In this document: positions 9,363 through 17,906 of the stretch, piece after piece
Position numbering within the stretch: position 1 is the first letter of the stretch
Layout of the letters: each line of letters begins with the position of its first letter
Source of the DNA: Terrimicrobium sacchariphilum
GTDB lineage: Bacteria > Verrucomicrobiota > Verrucomicrobiia > Chthoniobacterales > Terrimicrobiaceae
Direction of reading: 5' to 3'
Assembly (NCBI RefSeq): GCF_001613545.1
Contig: NZ_BDCO01000002.1
Location: forward strand, 2,418,001-2,482,000
DNA: 64,000 bases
Translations under genes and position numbers: made by a program
The notes under the pieces: generated by a model
Told to the model about the DNA's origin: nothing
The model's database searches: none
What the model saw: the letters and a program-made list of their open reading frames with translations, nothing else

Positions 9363-10142
9363 TTACATGGTGAAGTTTTCGCCGAGGTACAGCTTGCGGC
9401 TGATCGGGTCGTTCAAAAGGAAGTCCTTTGTACCCTGACTCTCGACCCGCCCTTCGAAGATCAGGTAGGCGCGATCAACGATGTTCAGGGTCTCGCGTAC
9501 GTTGTGGTCGGTGATGAGAATGGCCAGGCCCTGCGTGCGGAGATCCTGAATGATCTGCTGCACGTCATAGACGGCGATCGGGTCGACACCGCTGAAGGGT
9601 TCGTCCAGCATCAGCAGGGAAGGGTTCGTCACCAACGAGCGGGCGATGGTCAGGCGGCGTTTTTCACCGCCGGAGAGGGTAAGGGCGACATTCTTGGCCA
9701 GATGCTCGATACCAAACTTGGTCAGCAGTTCTTCGCAACGCTCCTTGCGCTCCTTGCGGGTGGATTTGGTGGTCTCGAGGATGGCCATGATGTTCTCTTC
9801 GACCGTGAGCTTGCGAAAAATGGATTCTTCCTGCGGCAGATACCCCATTCCTTGGCGCGCCCGGCGAAACATCGCCATGCTCGTGACATCCTTGTCCTCA
9901 AACAGGACCCGCCCGCCATTGGGCCGGACGAGGCCGACAATCATATAAAACGTCGTCGTCTTGCCTGCACCATTGGGTCCGAGGAGGCCGACGATTTCGC
10001 CCCGGCGGACATTGATGTCCACGCCATTGACGACGGAACGGCCATTATAGATTTTTACCAGTTTGTCGGTCTGCAGCAGCGGCTTGGCGGTATTTCCGAC
10101 CGGGGCTGTTTTGGGCTCGGGAGAGCTGGCGGCTGCGCTCAT
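9363..10142 (-). CDS. lptB: LPS export ABC transporter ATP-binding protein LptB
   Basis: LptB powers extraction of lipopolysaccharide from the inner membrane with LptFG. The 259 residues contain Walker A GPNGAGKT (55-62), YLPQEESIFRKLTVEENI (Q-loop region typical of LptB), signature LSGGE (156-160) and Walker B LLMLDEP (176-182), and end in KLYLGENFTM, close to the family C-terminus. There is an N-terminal extension of about 20 residues. The start codon overlaps the lptA stop (TGATG). The family assignment is supported by the lptC-lptA genes just upstream. Confidence 0.96.
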   Translation of the reverse strand: MSAAASSPEPKTAPVGNTAKPLLQTDKLVKIYNGRSVVNGVDINVRRGEIVGLLGPNGAGKTTTFYMIVGLVRPNGGRVLFEDKDVTSMAMFRRARQGMGYLPQEESIFRKLTVEENIMAILETTKSTRKERKERCEELLTKFGIEHLAKNVALTLSGGEKRRLTIARSLVTNPSLLMLDEPFSGVDPIAVYDVQQIIQDLRTQGLAILITDHNVRETLNIVDRAYLIFEGRVESQGTKDFLLNDPISRKLYLGENFTM

Positions 10143-10732
10143 CAGTACTTCTGCTCTGAGGTTTCGACGATGACTGTGGTGCTGCCTCCGATGGTCTTGG
10201 AAGTACCTGATCGGTTTAGGATCATGATGGTGCCTTCTTCGGTGGCCTTCTGCATGTTGACGTCGTGTTGGATGGATGGCCAGATGGAAAGTGTCACGTC
10301 GCCGGATTTCGGCTCGTAGACCGCTTTGCCTGCACGTCCTGTCGCCTTCGAGGTCTTGCCGTTTTCGTCGGTGCTATTTTGAACGATGATGACATTGCCC
10401 ATTGCCTCGGCCAGTTGAAGCCCTTTGCGGTCCTTGCTCAACGTGACTCGGAGCTTGTCGCAGAAGAGGGTAAACTGGGGGTCCTGCACGACCACGTTGC
10501 CCTCAAATTCCGCCAGATTGGCGTTGTTATCGAAGGTGGCCTGCTTTTTTGCGGTGATCTCGGTCTTTGCGTTCTTTGGCCGATCCTTCATGAGCGGATT
10601 CATGCCGAAGGGATCTTTTTTGTCGTTTTTCGACGACTCGGGGTCCATCGAAGCTCCGGAATTGGTCTGCGCCCAAGCGGTAGCCGATAGGAGAATGAGA
10701 CAGAGGGTACAGAGGAAACGCTTGATTATCAT
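10142..10732 (-). CDS. lptA: LptA/OstA-like periplasmic LPS transport protein
   Basis: A 196-residue exported protein with a Sec signal peptide (MIIKRFLCTLCLILLSATAWA) and an OstA-type beta-jellyroll repeat region (about 65-190: ATFDNNANLAEFEGNVVVQD, then VTLSKDRKGLQLAEAMGNVII and RAGKAVYEPKSGDVTLS). LptA bridges LptC and LptD across the periplasm. It lies between lptC-like and lptB genes, 3 bp from the former and overlapping the latter, as in other Gram-negative bacteria. A charged 40-residue linker follows the signal peptide. Confidence 0.85.
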   Translation of the reverse strand: MIIKRFLCTLCLILLSATAWAQTNSGASMDPESSKNDKKDPFGMNPLMKDRPKNAKTEITAKKQATFDNNANLAEFEGNVVVQDPQFTLFCDKLRVTLSKDRKGLQLAEAMGNVIIVQNSTDENGKTSKATGRAGKAVYEPKSGDVTLSIWPSIQHDVNMQKATEEGTIMILNRSGTSKTIGGSTTVIVETSEQKY

Positions 10733-10735
10733 GAA

Positions 10736-11257
10736 TTATTGAAGATTTTCGGCGCTGTTGATGATCATCTGAACGTTGCCGATTACTTTGGCAAAACGGG
10801 TTTTGGTCTCGAATTCTCCCTGATCGCCTCGAATTTCAAAATCTTCACGCCGAATGAGCACGCGATCATTACCAGTCAGCACACGGTTTTCGAGATTAAA
10901 AACCGACTTGGGCAGCTCGATATAGAACTTCTTCCCATCATCGGAATAGGCATCAATTTTGAGATTCTCCATTTCGATGTGATTGTCGTCGATTTTGCGA
11001 GCGACATCGGCATTCATGAGCATGATCAACTGACCGTTCTCGCCGTAATGTGGGATCTGAATGCCCTTTACCGGGACGTTGATGGGCATCGGAATATCAA
11101 AGTCCTTTGATGTTCCGCTGTCGTCTCCATCTTTCTTTTTGGCTTTGTCGTCCTTCTTGGCCTCGGGTTTCGGCGAGGCGGATGGCTGCTGCTCCTGAGC
11201 GGGGAGCGATGATGTTACGACAAGCGAAGCGAGGAGGAGGCTAGCGAAGAATCTCAT
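10736..11257 (-). CDS. lptC: LptC-like LPS export protein
   Basis: A 173-residue protein with an N-terminal export signal (MRFFASLLLASLVVTSSLPAQ), a lysine/serine-rich linker (about 25-50) and a domain with the LptC/OstA pattern (YGENGQLIMLMNADVARKI, KFYIELPKSVFNLENRVLTGNDRVLIRREDFEIRGDQGEFE). The signal looks cleavable, unlike the membrane anchor of E. coli LptC. Position between kdsA and lptA supports LptC; sequence alone supports only the OstA/LptC fold. It starts inside the end of kdsA (17-bp overlap). Confidence 0.75.
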   Translation of the reverse strand: MRFFASLLLASLVVTSSLPAQEQQPSASPKPEAKKDDKAKKKDGDDSGTSKDFDIPMPINVPVKGIQIPHYGENGQLIMLMNADVARKIDDNHIEMENLKIDAYSDDGKKFYIELPKSVFNLENRVLTGNDRVLIRREDFEIRGDQGEFETKTRFAKVIGNVQMIINSAENLQ

Positions 11258-12062
11258 TGCGGATGCCTTTGAGTTGCCGGATCAGCTTGGGAAGCTGGCG
11301 GAGGGGAATTTGGTTGGGACCATCGGAGAGCGCCTTGGCGGGATTCTCATGGGTCTCGATGAATATGCCATCGCAGCCTGCGGCGACAGCAGCGCGGGCG
11401 AGGACCGGAGCCAGCTCGCCATCGCCGCCCGTACGGTCTCCCGCGCCTCCAGGGCGCTGGACCGAGTGGGTGGCGTCAAAGACCACCTGGTAGTTGAGCT
11501 GTTGCATCCAGTAAATCGCGCGCATGTCGGCCACCAGGTTGTTGTATCCGAAGGTCGCTCCGCGTTCCGTGAAGAAAAATCCCGCAGATTTCGCGTTTTT
11601 CAATTTTTCGCCGATGTTTTTTACGTCCCAAGGGGCAAGAAACTGGCCTTTTTTGACGTTTACGATGCGTCCGGAGTGCGCCGCAGCGACGATAAGGTCT
11701 GTCTGGCGACAGAGAAAGGCGGGGATTTGCAGGATGTCGATGTACCGGGCGGCGATCTCGATATCCTCGGGGGAGTGGACATCAGTTGTCACCGGCACTC
11801 CGAGATCTGCGCCGATTTCCGCAAGCAAGGCACAGCCGTCCTCGACGGTCGTACCCCGGAACGAATTTATCGAGGTGCGGTTGGCTTTGTCGTAGGAGGC
11901 TTTGAAGATGAACTGGACGCCTTCGTCCTGGCAGATTTTGTGGAGCTTGCGAGCCATGCGCCGGGTGAATGCCGGCGTCTCAATCACGCACGGGCCCAGA
12001 ATGAAAAGGAGCGATTTGCCGCCAATCGACTGGCGACCGATCTTCACTGCAGGTCGGGACAT
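11241..12062 (-). CDS. kdsA: 3-deoxy-8-phosphooctulonate synthase
   Basis: KdsA condenses arabinose 5-phosphate with PEP to make Kdo 8-phosphate, the first committed step to the Kdo of lipid A. The 273 residues contain FILGPCVIE, FKASYDKANRTS, GVPVTTDVHSPED, IPAFLCRQTDL and VFDATHSVQRPGG, all typical of KdsA. I prefer the ATG at 12062 (MSRPAVKIGRQ) to an in-frame TTG two codons upstream. It heads the lpt genes and shows that this organism makes Kdo-containing LPS. Confidence 0.96.
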   Translation of the reverse strand: MSRPAVKIGRQSIGGKSLLFILGPCVIETPAFTRRMARKLHKICQDEGVQFIFKASYDKANRTSINSFRGTTVEDGCALLAEIGADLGVPVTTDVHSPEDIEIAARYIDILQIPAFLCRQTDLIVAAAHSGRIVNVKKGQFLAPWDVKNIGEKLKNAKSAGFFFTERGATFGYNNLVADMRAIYWMQQLNYQVVFDATHSVQRPGGAGDRTGGDGELAPVLARAAVAAGCDGIFIETHENPAKALSDGPNQIPLRQLPKLIRQLKGIRNEILR

Positions 12063-12102
12063 CCGCAAAACCTAGCGAGGTTAACGATTTTCGCCAAGTC
12101 TC

Positions 12103-13929
12103 TTACGCAGGTTGCGCAAGTTTTGGGTAGACCGACAGGTGTTCCGAGATGGCATCGCAGAAAATTTCGCCATATTCGGCCAGTTTTTTCTCTCCAACGC
12201 CTGGGATAAGCGACATTTCTCGCTCAGTGGTGGGGTATTTTCGCGCCATCTCTCGCAGGGTGGCGTCGCCAAAGATAATGTAGGCGGGCACCTGATGTTC
12301 GTCGGCGAGCTTTTTGCGCACGGACCGCAGGCGGGTAAAGAGGAGTTCGTCGCAGGAAATCTCGCCCGAGCGGCTGCGGGCACGCTTCCTGGGTGAAGCC
12401 AGAGGCTTCGTGAGCGAGATCATGCGGCGCGATTTCAACACTTCCAGTCCCGCTTCGGTGATTTCCCATTGAGGATACTCTCCGGCAGTTTGCTGGACGA
12501 ATCCAAGGCGAAGAAGTTCACGTCCGATGGCCGCCCATTCTGGGCGGGGCAGATCCTTCCCGATGCCATAGGTGCTGAGGGTATCGTGGCCCCATTTGCG
12601 GACCTTCTCGGTTTCCGCGCCGGTGAGGACTTCGATGATATGGTTCATGCCCACGCCGAACGGAGTGGCCTTGCGGATACGAAGGATGCAGGAGAGAAAT
12701 TTCTGGGCTGGGATGGTGCCATCGTATGTTTCGCGAGGTTCGAGGCAGTTGTCGCATCCCTCGCAGTTTGTCTCATCGACGTCTTCGCCAAAGTATCGCA
12801 GGAGCGATTGGCGGCGGCAGTGCGAGGTCTCGGCATACTCAAGCATCTGGCGAAGCTGGTCGCGGGCGATCTGCTTCTCCTTGGGATTAGTCATTTCATC
12901 AATGAAATGCATCTGCTTAGCCGCGTCGCCGGGACTGAAAAGGAGCAGACAATCTGAGGGCAGACTGTCGCGCCCGGCACGCCCGGTTTCCTGGTAGTAG
13001 CCCTCGACGTTCTTGGGCAGATCGTAGTGCAGGACCCAGCGGACGTTGGGTTTGTTGATGCCCATCCCGAAGGCAATGGTGGCGCAGATGATGCGCACTT
13101 CGTCGCGGAGGAAGAGCTCCTGGTTAAGCGCGCGCTCCTCGGCGGAGAGGCCAGCGTGGTAGGGGCGTGCGGTCAGGCCGCGATTGGACAGTGCGTCCGC
13201 CACGCGCTCGGTGGTGGCCCGGGTGGCGCAGTAGACGATGCCGCTTTCCTCGCGGCGGCTGGAAACGAAATCTGCGATCTGCTTGGCGGGCTGGTCTTTG
13301 GCGATGACGCGATAAAGAAGGTTGGGGCGGTTGAAGCTGGCGACGAAGATCTCGGGATCGCGGAGCTTCAGGTGCTTGACGATGTCGTCTCGCACACGTT
13401 CCGTCGCTGTGGCAGTGAGCGCCGTGACCGGGATGTCGGGCAGGAGATCGCGGAGCTTCGCAATCTGGCGGTACTCGGGACGGAAATCGTGACCCCATTC
13501 CGAAATACAATGCGCCTCGTCGATGGCGAGGGCGGAGACATTCCAGGAGAGGAGGTTGTCGCGCCAGTTGTCGAGCATCAGGCGCTCGGGGGCGACATAG
13601 AGCAGGCGATACTCTCCATTATGCAGTCCACGCAGACGGCTCTTGGACTCGGCGGCACCGAGGGTGGAATTCAGAAAAGTCGCGGAAACGCCAGCGGCCT
13701 GGAGCTGGTCGACCTGGTCCTTCATCAGCGCGATGAGCGGTGAGACCACGACCGTCAAGCCGGGACGAATGAGGGCGGGCAGTTGGAAGCAAAGCGATTT
13801 GCCGCCGCCCGTCGGGAGCAGGGCAAAGACATCGCGGCCCGCCAGTGAGGCTTCCATGATCTCACGTTGGAGCGGCCGAAATGAGGAATAGCCGAACGTG
13901 CGATGGAGCGTGTCTTCGAGGCTGGGCAT
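12103..13929 (-). CDS. recQ: ATP-dependent DNA helicase RecQ
   Basis: RecQ unwinds recombination intermediates. From the ATG at 13929 the protein has 608 residues: Walker A LLPTGGGKS (37-45), DEAH (137-140) within IDEAHCISEWGHDFRPEY, ATIAFGMGINKPNVRWVLHYD and QETGRAGRD of helicase motifs V-VI, the zinc-binding RQC cysteines (CRRQSLLRYFG...CEGCDNC), a winged-helix region, and an HRDC domain near the C-terminus (AYIIFGDATLREMA...IPGVGEKKLAEYG). The frame is open 27 codons further up, but that part contains the glutaredoxin terminator, so the internal MPSLEDTL start is much more likely. kdsA follows after 40 bp. Confidence 0.95.
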   Translation of the reverse strand: MPSLEDTLHRTFGYSSFRPLQREIMEASLAGRDVFALLPTGGGKSLCFQLPALIRPGLTVVVSPLIALMKDQVDQLQAAGVSATFLNSTLGAAESKSRLRGLHNGEYRLLYVAPERLMLDNWRDNLLSWNVSALAIDEAHCISEWGHDFRPEYRQIAKLRDLLPDIPVTALTATATERVRDDIVKHLKLRDPEIFVASFNRPNLLYRVIAKDQPAKQIADFVSSRREESGIVYCATRATTERVADALSNRGLTARPYHAGLSAEERALNQELFLRDEVRIICATIAFGMGINKPNVRWVLHYDLPKNVEGYYQETGRAGRDSLPSDCLLLFSPGDAAKQMHFIDEMTNPKEKQIARDQLRQMLEYAETSHCRRQSLLRYFGEDVDETNCEGCDNCLEPRETYDGTIPAQKFLSCILRIRKATPFGVGMNHIIEVLTGAETEKVRKWGHDTLSTYGIGKDLPRPEWAAIGRELLRLGFVQQTAGEYPQWEITEAGLEVLKSRRMISLTKPLASPRKRARSRSGEISCDELLFTRLRSVRKKLADEHQVPAYIIFGDATLREMARKYPTTEREMSLIPGVGEKKLAEYGEIFCDAISEHLSVYPKLAQPA

Positions 13930-14024
13930 GGGCAGAACGGGGAGCTTACTCCCGGTGGGAAAAAGGTCAAAACCCGTGCAGATCTTTCGAGAGGGAAATT
14001 TTGATCGCAACGGGTTGGAAAACG

Positions 14025-14055
14025 AAAAAGCCCCGGGCCTTGCGGCACCGGGGCT
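14025..14055 (-). terminator. Intrinsic terminator after the glutaredoxin gene
   Basis: AGCCCCGG / CCGGGGCT is a perfect 8-bp stem; read on the minus strand it is followed by TTTTT, 28 bases after the glutaredoxin stop and upstream of recQ. Confidence 0.9.
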
Positions 14056-14082
14056 CTTAGCGGGAGGGAAATCCTCGCGTAC

Positions 14083-14418
14083 TTAAAACTTGAGTTTGAC
14101 CATAGCCTCATGCTGCTCGTCTGTGCAAGCAGCATTTAGCGGAACGTCGGTGGTTTTATCCGACGCTCCGACGAGGCCCTTCTCGAGCATATACTGCTCG
14201 AGCTCCTCGCCGCTGATGTCCGCGAGCATCGTGTCGTTCACGATGACGCAGGGCGACAGCGGCTGCCCGCTCAGTTGCTCCATCTCGAAGCGCAGTTCCG
14301 GATTTTTGATGATGTCCTTCTCCGTGTAGGGGAGGTCATACTTTGAGAGTACGGCGCGAACGCCGTTGCTCCATCCGCAGAAGGTCTTGAGATAAGCTGT
14401 GATAACGGGTTTTTCCAT
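14083..14418 (-). CDS. Glutaredoxin-like protein with CGWS motif
   Basis: A 111-residue thioredoxin-fold protein. ITAYLKTFCGWSNGVRAVLSKYDLPYTEKDI gives the N-terminal strand and a CGWS active site (Cys14), which is monothiol in form (compare CPYC of dithiol and CGFS of Fe-S glutaredoxins). SPCVIVNDTMLADISGEELEQYML fits the cis-Pro and C-terminal half of glutaredoxin. A C-terminal tail of about 25 residues contains one more cysteine. It may reduce mixed disulfides or use another thiol; the substrate is unknown. It lies 36 bp after rpsA and ends in a terminator, so it may be cotranscribed with rpsA. Confidence 0.85.
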   Translation of the reverse strand: MEKPVITAYLKTFCGWSNGVRAVLSKYDLPYTEKDIIKNPELRFEMEQLSGQPLSPCVIVNDTMLADISGEELEQYMLEKGLVGASDKTTDVPLNAACTDEQHEAMVKLKF

Positions 14419-14454
14419 GGCTTTAAGCTACGCAGGTTTTGGACCAGGCAAGGG

Positions 14455-16140
14455 TTATTTCTTCTTCTTGCCTTCGCCCGGACGATATTCTTCCTCGGCG
14501 AACTCGAAGGCCTGAGCCAGGCCGACCATGTCCTCGCCCGGACGCAGCGTGTCGAGAGTCTCGGCTTCGCGGCGGAGGGCATCCTGGTCGTAGTTCGCGG
14601 CCTTGATGGAAAGACCGATGCGGCGCTCGGCCTTGTCGACCTTGATGACGCGGGCTTCCACTTCCTGACCGATCTTGAGAGCGTCCTTGACCTTGTCGAC
14701 ACGGTCCTCGCTGATCTGCGAGATGTGCACGAGGCCGTCGATGTCGTCCTGGAGCTGAACGAAAGCGCCGAAGTTCGTGATCTTGGTGACGGTACCCTTG
14801 ACGAGGTCGCCGATCTTGAACTTGCCGTCGATTTCCTTCCAGGGATCGTTCTCGAGCTGCTTGATGCCGAGGCTGATGCGCTGGTTGACCTTGTCGATGT
14901 CGATGACCACCGCCTCGAGTTCGTCGCCCTTCTTGAGGACTTCGCTCGGGTGGTTGATCTTGCGGGTCCAGGAGAGGTCGGAGACGTGAATCATGCCGTC
15001 GATGCCTTCCTCGAGTTCGACGAATGCGCCGTAGGCGGTCATGTTGCGGACCTTGCCCTTGACCTGCTTGCCGATCATGTAGCGGACTTCGATTTCGTCC
15101 CACGGATTCGGCTCGAGCTGGCGGACGCCGAGCGAGATCTTCTGCTCTTCCTTGTTAACGCCGAGGACAAGAGCCTCGATCTCCTGGCCGAGCGTGAGCA
15201 CGTCGGAAGGACGGGCGATGCGCTTGGTCCACGAGAGTTCGGAAACGTGGATGAGACCTTCGACGCCTTCCTCGATCTGGACGAAAGCACCGTAAGGCAT
15301 GAGGCTCGTGACCTTGCCCTTGATCTTCTGGCCGACCGGGAAGCGCTCTTCGATGCGATCCCAGGGGTTGGACTGCATCTGCTTGATGCCGAGCGAGACG
15401 CGCTCCTTGTCCTTGTTGATGTCGAGGATCTGTACGTCGATCTGCTGGCCGACCTTGAGGAGCTCGCCGGGGTGGGTGAGGCGGGCCCAGGACATGTCGG
15501 TGACGTGGAGGAGACCGTCGATGCCGTCGAGGTCGATGAACGCACCGAAGTCGGTGATGTTCTTGACGACGCCCTGGACGCGATCGCCGACGTTCACGCT
15601 GCTGAGGAAGCGCTGGCGCTTCTCGGAGCGTTCCTGCTCGATGATTTCGCGGCGGCTGAGAACGACGTTCTTACGGTCTTCGTTGATCTTGACGATCTTG
15701 AAGTCGTAGGTGTTGGCGACGAACTGCTGGAGATCCTTCGGCGGGATGATGTCGATCTGGGAAGCGGGGAGGAAAGCCTCGACGCCGACATTGACGGTGA
15801 GACCGCCCTTGACCACGGCTTTGACCTTGCCCTTGATGAGGCCTTCGCCCTTGAACACGGAGACGATTTTCTCCCAGTTCTGGCGCGCGGCGGCCTTTTC
15901 CTTCGAGAGAACAACCATGCCCTCATCGTTTTCGAGACGCTCGAGAAGAACCTCGATTTCGTCGCCGACTTCGACCTCGGACGGGTCGTCAAATTCGCTG
16001 GCGGGGATTACGCCCTCGCTCTTGTATCCGATGTCGACGAGAAATTCGCGGGGACGGACTTCAAGAATGTGTCCTTTTACAATGCTACCCTCGCGGTAAT
16101 TCTTTACGGAGTTAGCGATGAGTTGCTGGAGTTCTGCCAT
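14455..16140 (-). CDS. rpsA: 30S ribosomal protein S1
   Basis: S1 helps mRNA bind the 30S subunit. The 561-residue protein has six S1 (OB-fold) repeats, the later ones strongly alike (repeats of VTDMSWARLTHP, VSELSWTKRIARP, VSDLSWTRKINHP), and a lysine-rich tail. Length and repeat count match the E. coli type. The ATG at 16140 (MAELQQLI) is preferred over one three codons upstream (MAIMAEL). The gene runs in the opposite direction to a long empty frame on the other strand, which is only a GC-bias shadow. Confidence 0.97.
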   Translation of the reverse strand: MAELQQLIANSVKNYREGSIVKGHILEVRPREFLVDIGYKSEGVIPASEFDDPSEVEVGDEIEVLLERLENDEGMVVLSKEKAAARQNWEKIVSVFKGEGLIKGKVKAVVKGGLTVNVGVEAFLPASQIDIIPPKDLQQFVANTYDFKIVKINEDRKNVVLSRREIIEQERSEKRQRFLSSVNVGDRVQGVVKNITDFGAFIDLDGIDGLLHVTDMSWARLTHPGELLKVGQQIDVQILDINKDKERVSLGIKQMQSNPWDRIEERFPVGQKIKGKVTSLMPYGAFVQIEEGVEGLIHVSELSWTKRIARPSDVLTLGQEIEALVLGVNKEEQKISLGVRQLEPNPWDEIEVRYMIGKQVKGKVRNMTAYGAFVELEEGIDGMIHVSDLSWTRKINHPSEVLKKGDELEAVVIDIDKVNQRISLGIKQLENDPWKEIDGKFKIGDLVKGTVTKITNFGAFVQLQDDIDGLVHISQISEDRVDKVKDALKIGQEVEARVIKVDKAERRIGLSIKAANYDQDALRREAETLDTLRPGEDMVGLAQAFEFAEEEYRPGEGKKKK

Positions 16141-16280
16141 GATGGCCATATTGTTGAGTTTGTTGATGTTATGCCGCTCGTGGTGGGCGGAGGCCCAATG
16201 ACTTCCGGATTCCTCATCCGGTAGAAGCGGGTCGTGAAGAATACCCCCGCATCCGGGAATGGCAATCTAAATCAACTGGC

Positions 16281-17828
16281 TTAGCTGGCCTGGGACGAGG
16301 CGACTCCGGCGCTGGCCGGGACTCGGATCTCGGGCAGGGGAGCGCGGAGGCCGAGGATTTCCGACGTCCAGCTCCGTACGCGGTCAAAGAGGGCGCGATT
16401 TTCCAACAGGTGCTCGCCGTAGGACGGGATGAGCGCCTGGAGGCTGGTGACCCATTTCTCACTGGAGATTTGCTGGGGGAAGCACCTGGCCAGCAGTTCG
16501 AGCATGATCGAGATGGAGGTGGAGGCTCCGGGCGAGGCCCCCAGCAGGGCGGCCAGCGAACCGTCCCCGGCGGCGACCACCTCGGTGCCAAACTCCAGCA
16601 CGCCGCCGAGCTTTGGGTGCTTCTTGATCACCTGGACGCGTTGTCCGGCGTCGACGAGCTTCCAGTCCTCAAATTTCGCCATGGGAATGAAGGCCTGCAG
16701 GGCCTGGAAGCGCTGCCTGGGCGACTGGAGGACCTGGCCGATGAGGTACTGGGTGAGTGGAATATTCTGAGCACCGGCGGCCAGCATGGGAACCATGTTG
16801 TCCGGACGGAACGATAGCGGCATGTCGAGGATCGAGCCGTGGCGGAGATACTTTGTCGAAAATGTCGCATAAGGGCCGAAAAGCAGCCCGCGTTTGCCAT
16901 CGATCACCCGCGTGTCGAGGTGCGGGACCGACATGGGCGGGGTGCCGACCTCGGCCTTGCCATAGACCTTGGCGAAATGGCGCTCGGCCAGGGCCGGGTC
17001 ATCGCAGCGCAGCCATTGCCCGCCGACGGGGAATCCGCCGTAGCCCTTGCCCTCCGGGATGCCGGATTTTTGCAGAAGGGGCAGGGCGCCACCACCTGCT
17101 CCGAGGAAAACGAAGGGGGCGCGGAATTCCCGTTTCCCGCCGCTTGCGAGATTCTTTGCCGTGATGCGCCAGCCAGAGGCTTCGCGGTCGACGCCGGTGA
17201 CCTTGTGGCGCAGCAGCACCTCGGCGCCTTGCTTGCGCAGGTAGTCGATGAACTGGCGACAGAGTTCGCCGAAGTTCACATCCGAGCCGATGGACATGCG
17301 CGTGGCGGCGAGCTTTTCTGTCTTTTCCCGACCATCCATCATGAGCGGGAGCCACTCGGCGATCTCCTCGGCAGTATTGGCGAATTGCATCCCGTCGAAG
17401 GCATGGTGACCCTTCAACGCCTCAAAGCGCCTGCGTAGATAGGATGTATTGGCCTCTCCTCGGACGAAGCTGTGATGCGGCACCCGATGGATGAATTTCT
17501 CGGGCGAGGCAATAACACCGCGCTGGGCGAGGGTGGACCAGCACTGTTTCGAGATTTCGAAAGCCTCGTTGATTTTCAAAGCCTTGGAAACATCGACTGA
17601 TCCATCGGCCCGTTCGGGCGTGTAGTTCAGTTCGCAGAGTGCGGCATGCCCTGTTCCCGCATTATTCCAGGCGAGACTGCTCTCCTGGGAAACGTCGTCG
17701 AGCGACTCCAGGATCAAAATTTTCCAATCTGGTTCCAGCGCATTGAGGATGACCCCCAGAGTGCTGCTCATGATACCCGCCCCGACGAGGATGACGTCGG
17801 CGGCCCCTTCTCCCTTCCCGCTTAGCAT
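16281..17828 (-). CDS. mqo: Malate:quinone oxidoreductase
   Basis: Mqo oxidises malate to oxaloacetate at the membrane and passes electrons to the quinone pool, using FAD. The 515 residues begin with the FAD-binding motif VILVGAGIMSSTLGVILNAL and contain ESSLAWNNAGTGHAALCELNYTP, the family block, followed by VFLGAGGGALPLLQKSGI and LLFGPYATFSTKYL. Length matches the family. With aconitase elsewhere in the window it points to a respiratory TCA cycle. It lies downstream of carB, separated by a strong terminator hairpin. Confidence 0.96.
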   Translation of the reverse strand: MLSGKGEGAADVILVGAGIMSSTLGVILNALEPDWKILILESLDDVSQESSLAWNNAGTGHAALCELNYTPERADGSVDVSKALKINEAFEISKQCWSTLAQRGVIASPEKFIHRVPHHSFVRGEANTSYLRRRFEALKGHHAFDGMQFANTAEEIAEWLPLMMDGREKTEKLAATRMSIGSDVNFGELCRQFIDYLRKQGAEVLLRHKVTGVDREASGWRITAKNLASGGKREFRAPFVFLGAGGGALPLLQKSGIPEGKGYGGFPVGGQWLRCDDPALAERHFAKVYGKAEVGTPPMSVPHLDTRVIDGKRGLLFGPYATFSTKYLRHGSILDMPLSFRPDNMVPMLAAGAQNIPLTQYLIGQVLQSPRQRFQALQAFIPMAKFEDWKLVDAGQRVQVIKKHPKLGGVLEFGTEVVAAGDGSLAALLGASPGASTSISIMLELLARCFPQQISSEKWVTSLQALIPSYGEHLLENRALFDRVRSWTSEILGLRAPLPEIRVPASAGVASSQAS

Positions 17829-17866
17829 AGCGGGATAGGGGAAGCAGGTTGTATTCCAGTTGGCAA

Positions 17867-17895
17867 GAAAGCCGTCGGAAAAATCGACGGCTTTC
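17867..17895 (-). terminator. Intrinsic terminator after carB
   Basis: An 11-bp perfect stem (GAAAGCCGTCG / CGACGGCTTTC) with a 7-base loop lies 12 bases after the carB stop. A short T-rich tract follows on the minus strand, less uniform than in other terminators here. Confidence 0.85.
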
Positions 17896-17906
17896 GGTGT
17901 CAGTCT

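Noticed and set aside
13930-14010. Upstream ATG giving RecQ 27 extra residues
   Set aside because: The extra segment is not RecQ-like; the conserved N-terminus starts at 13929 and the glutaredoxin terminator lies directly upstream.
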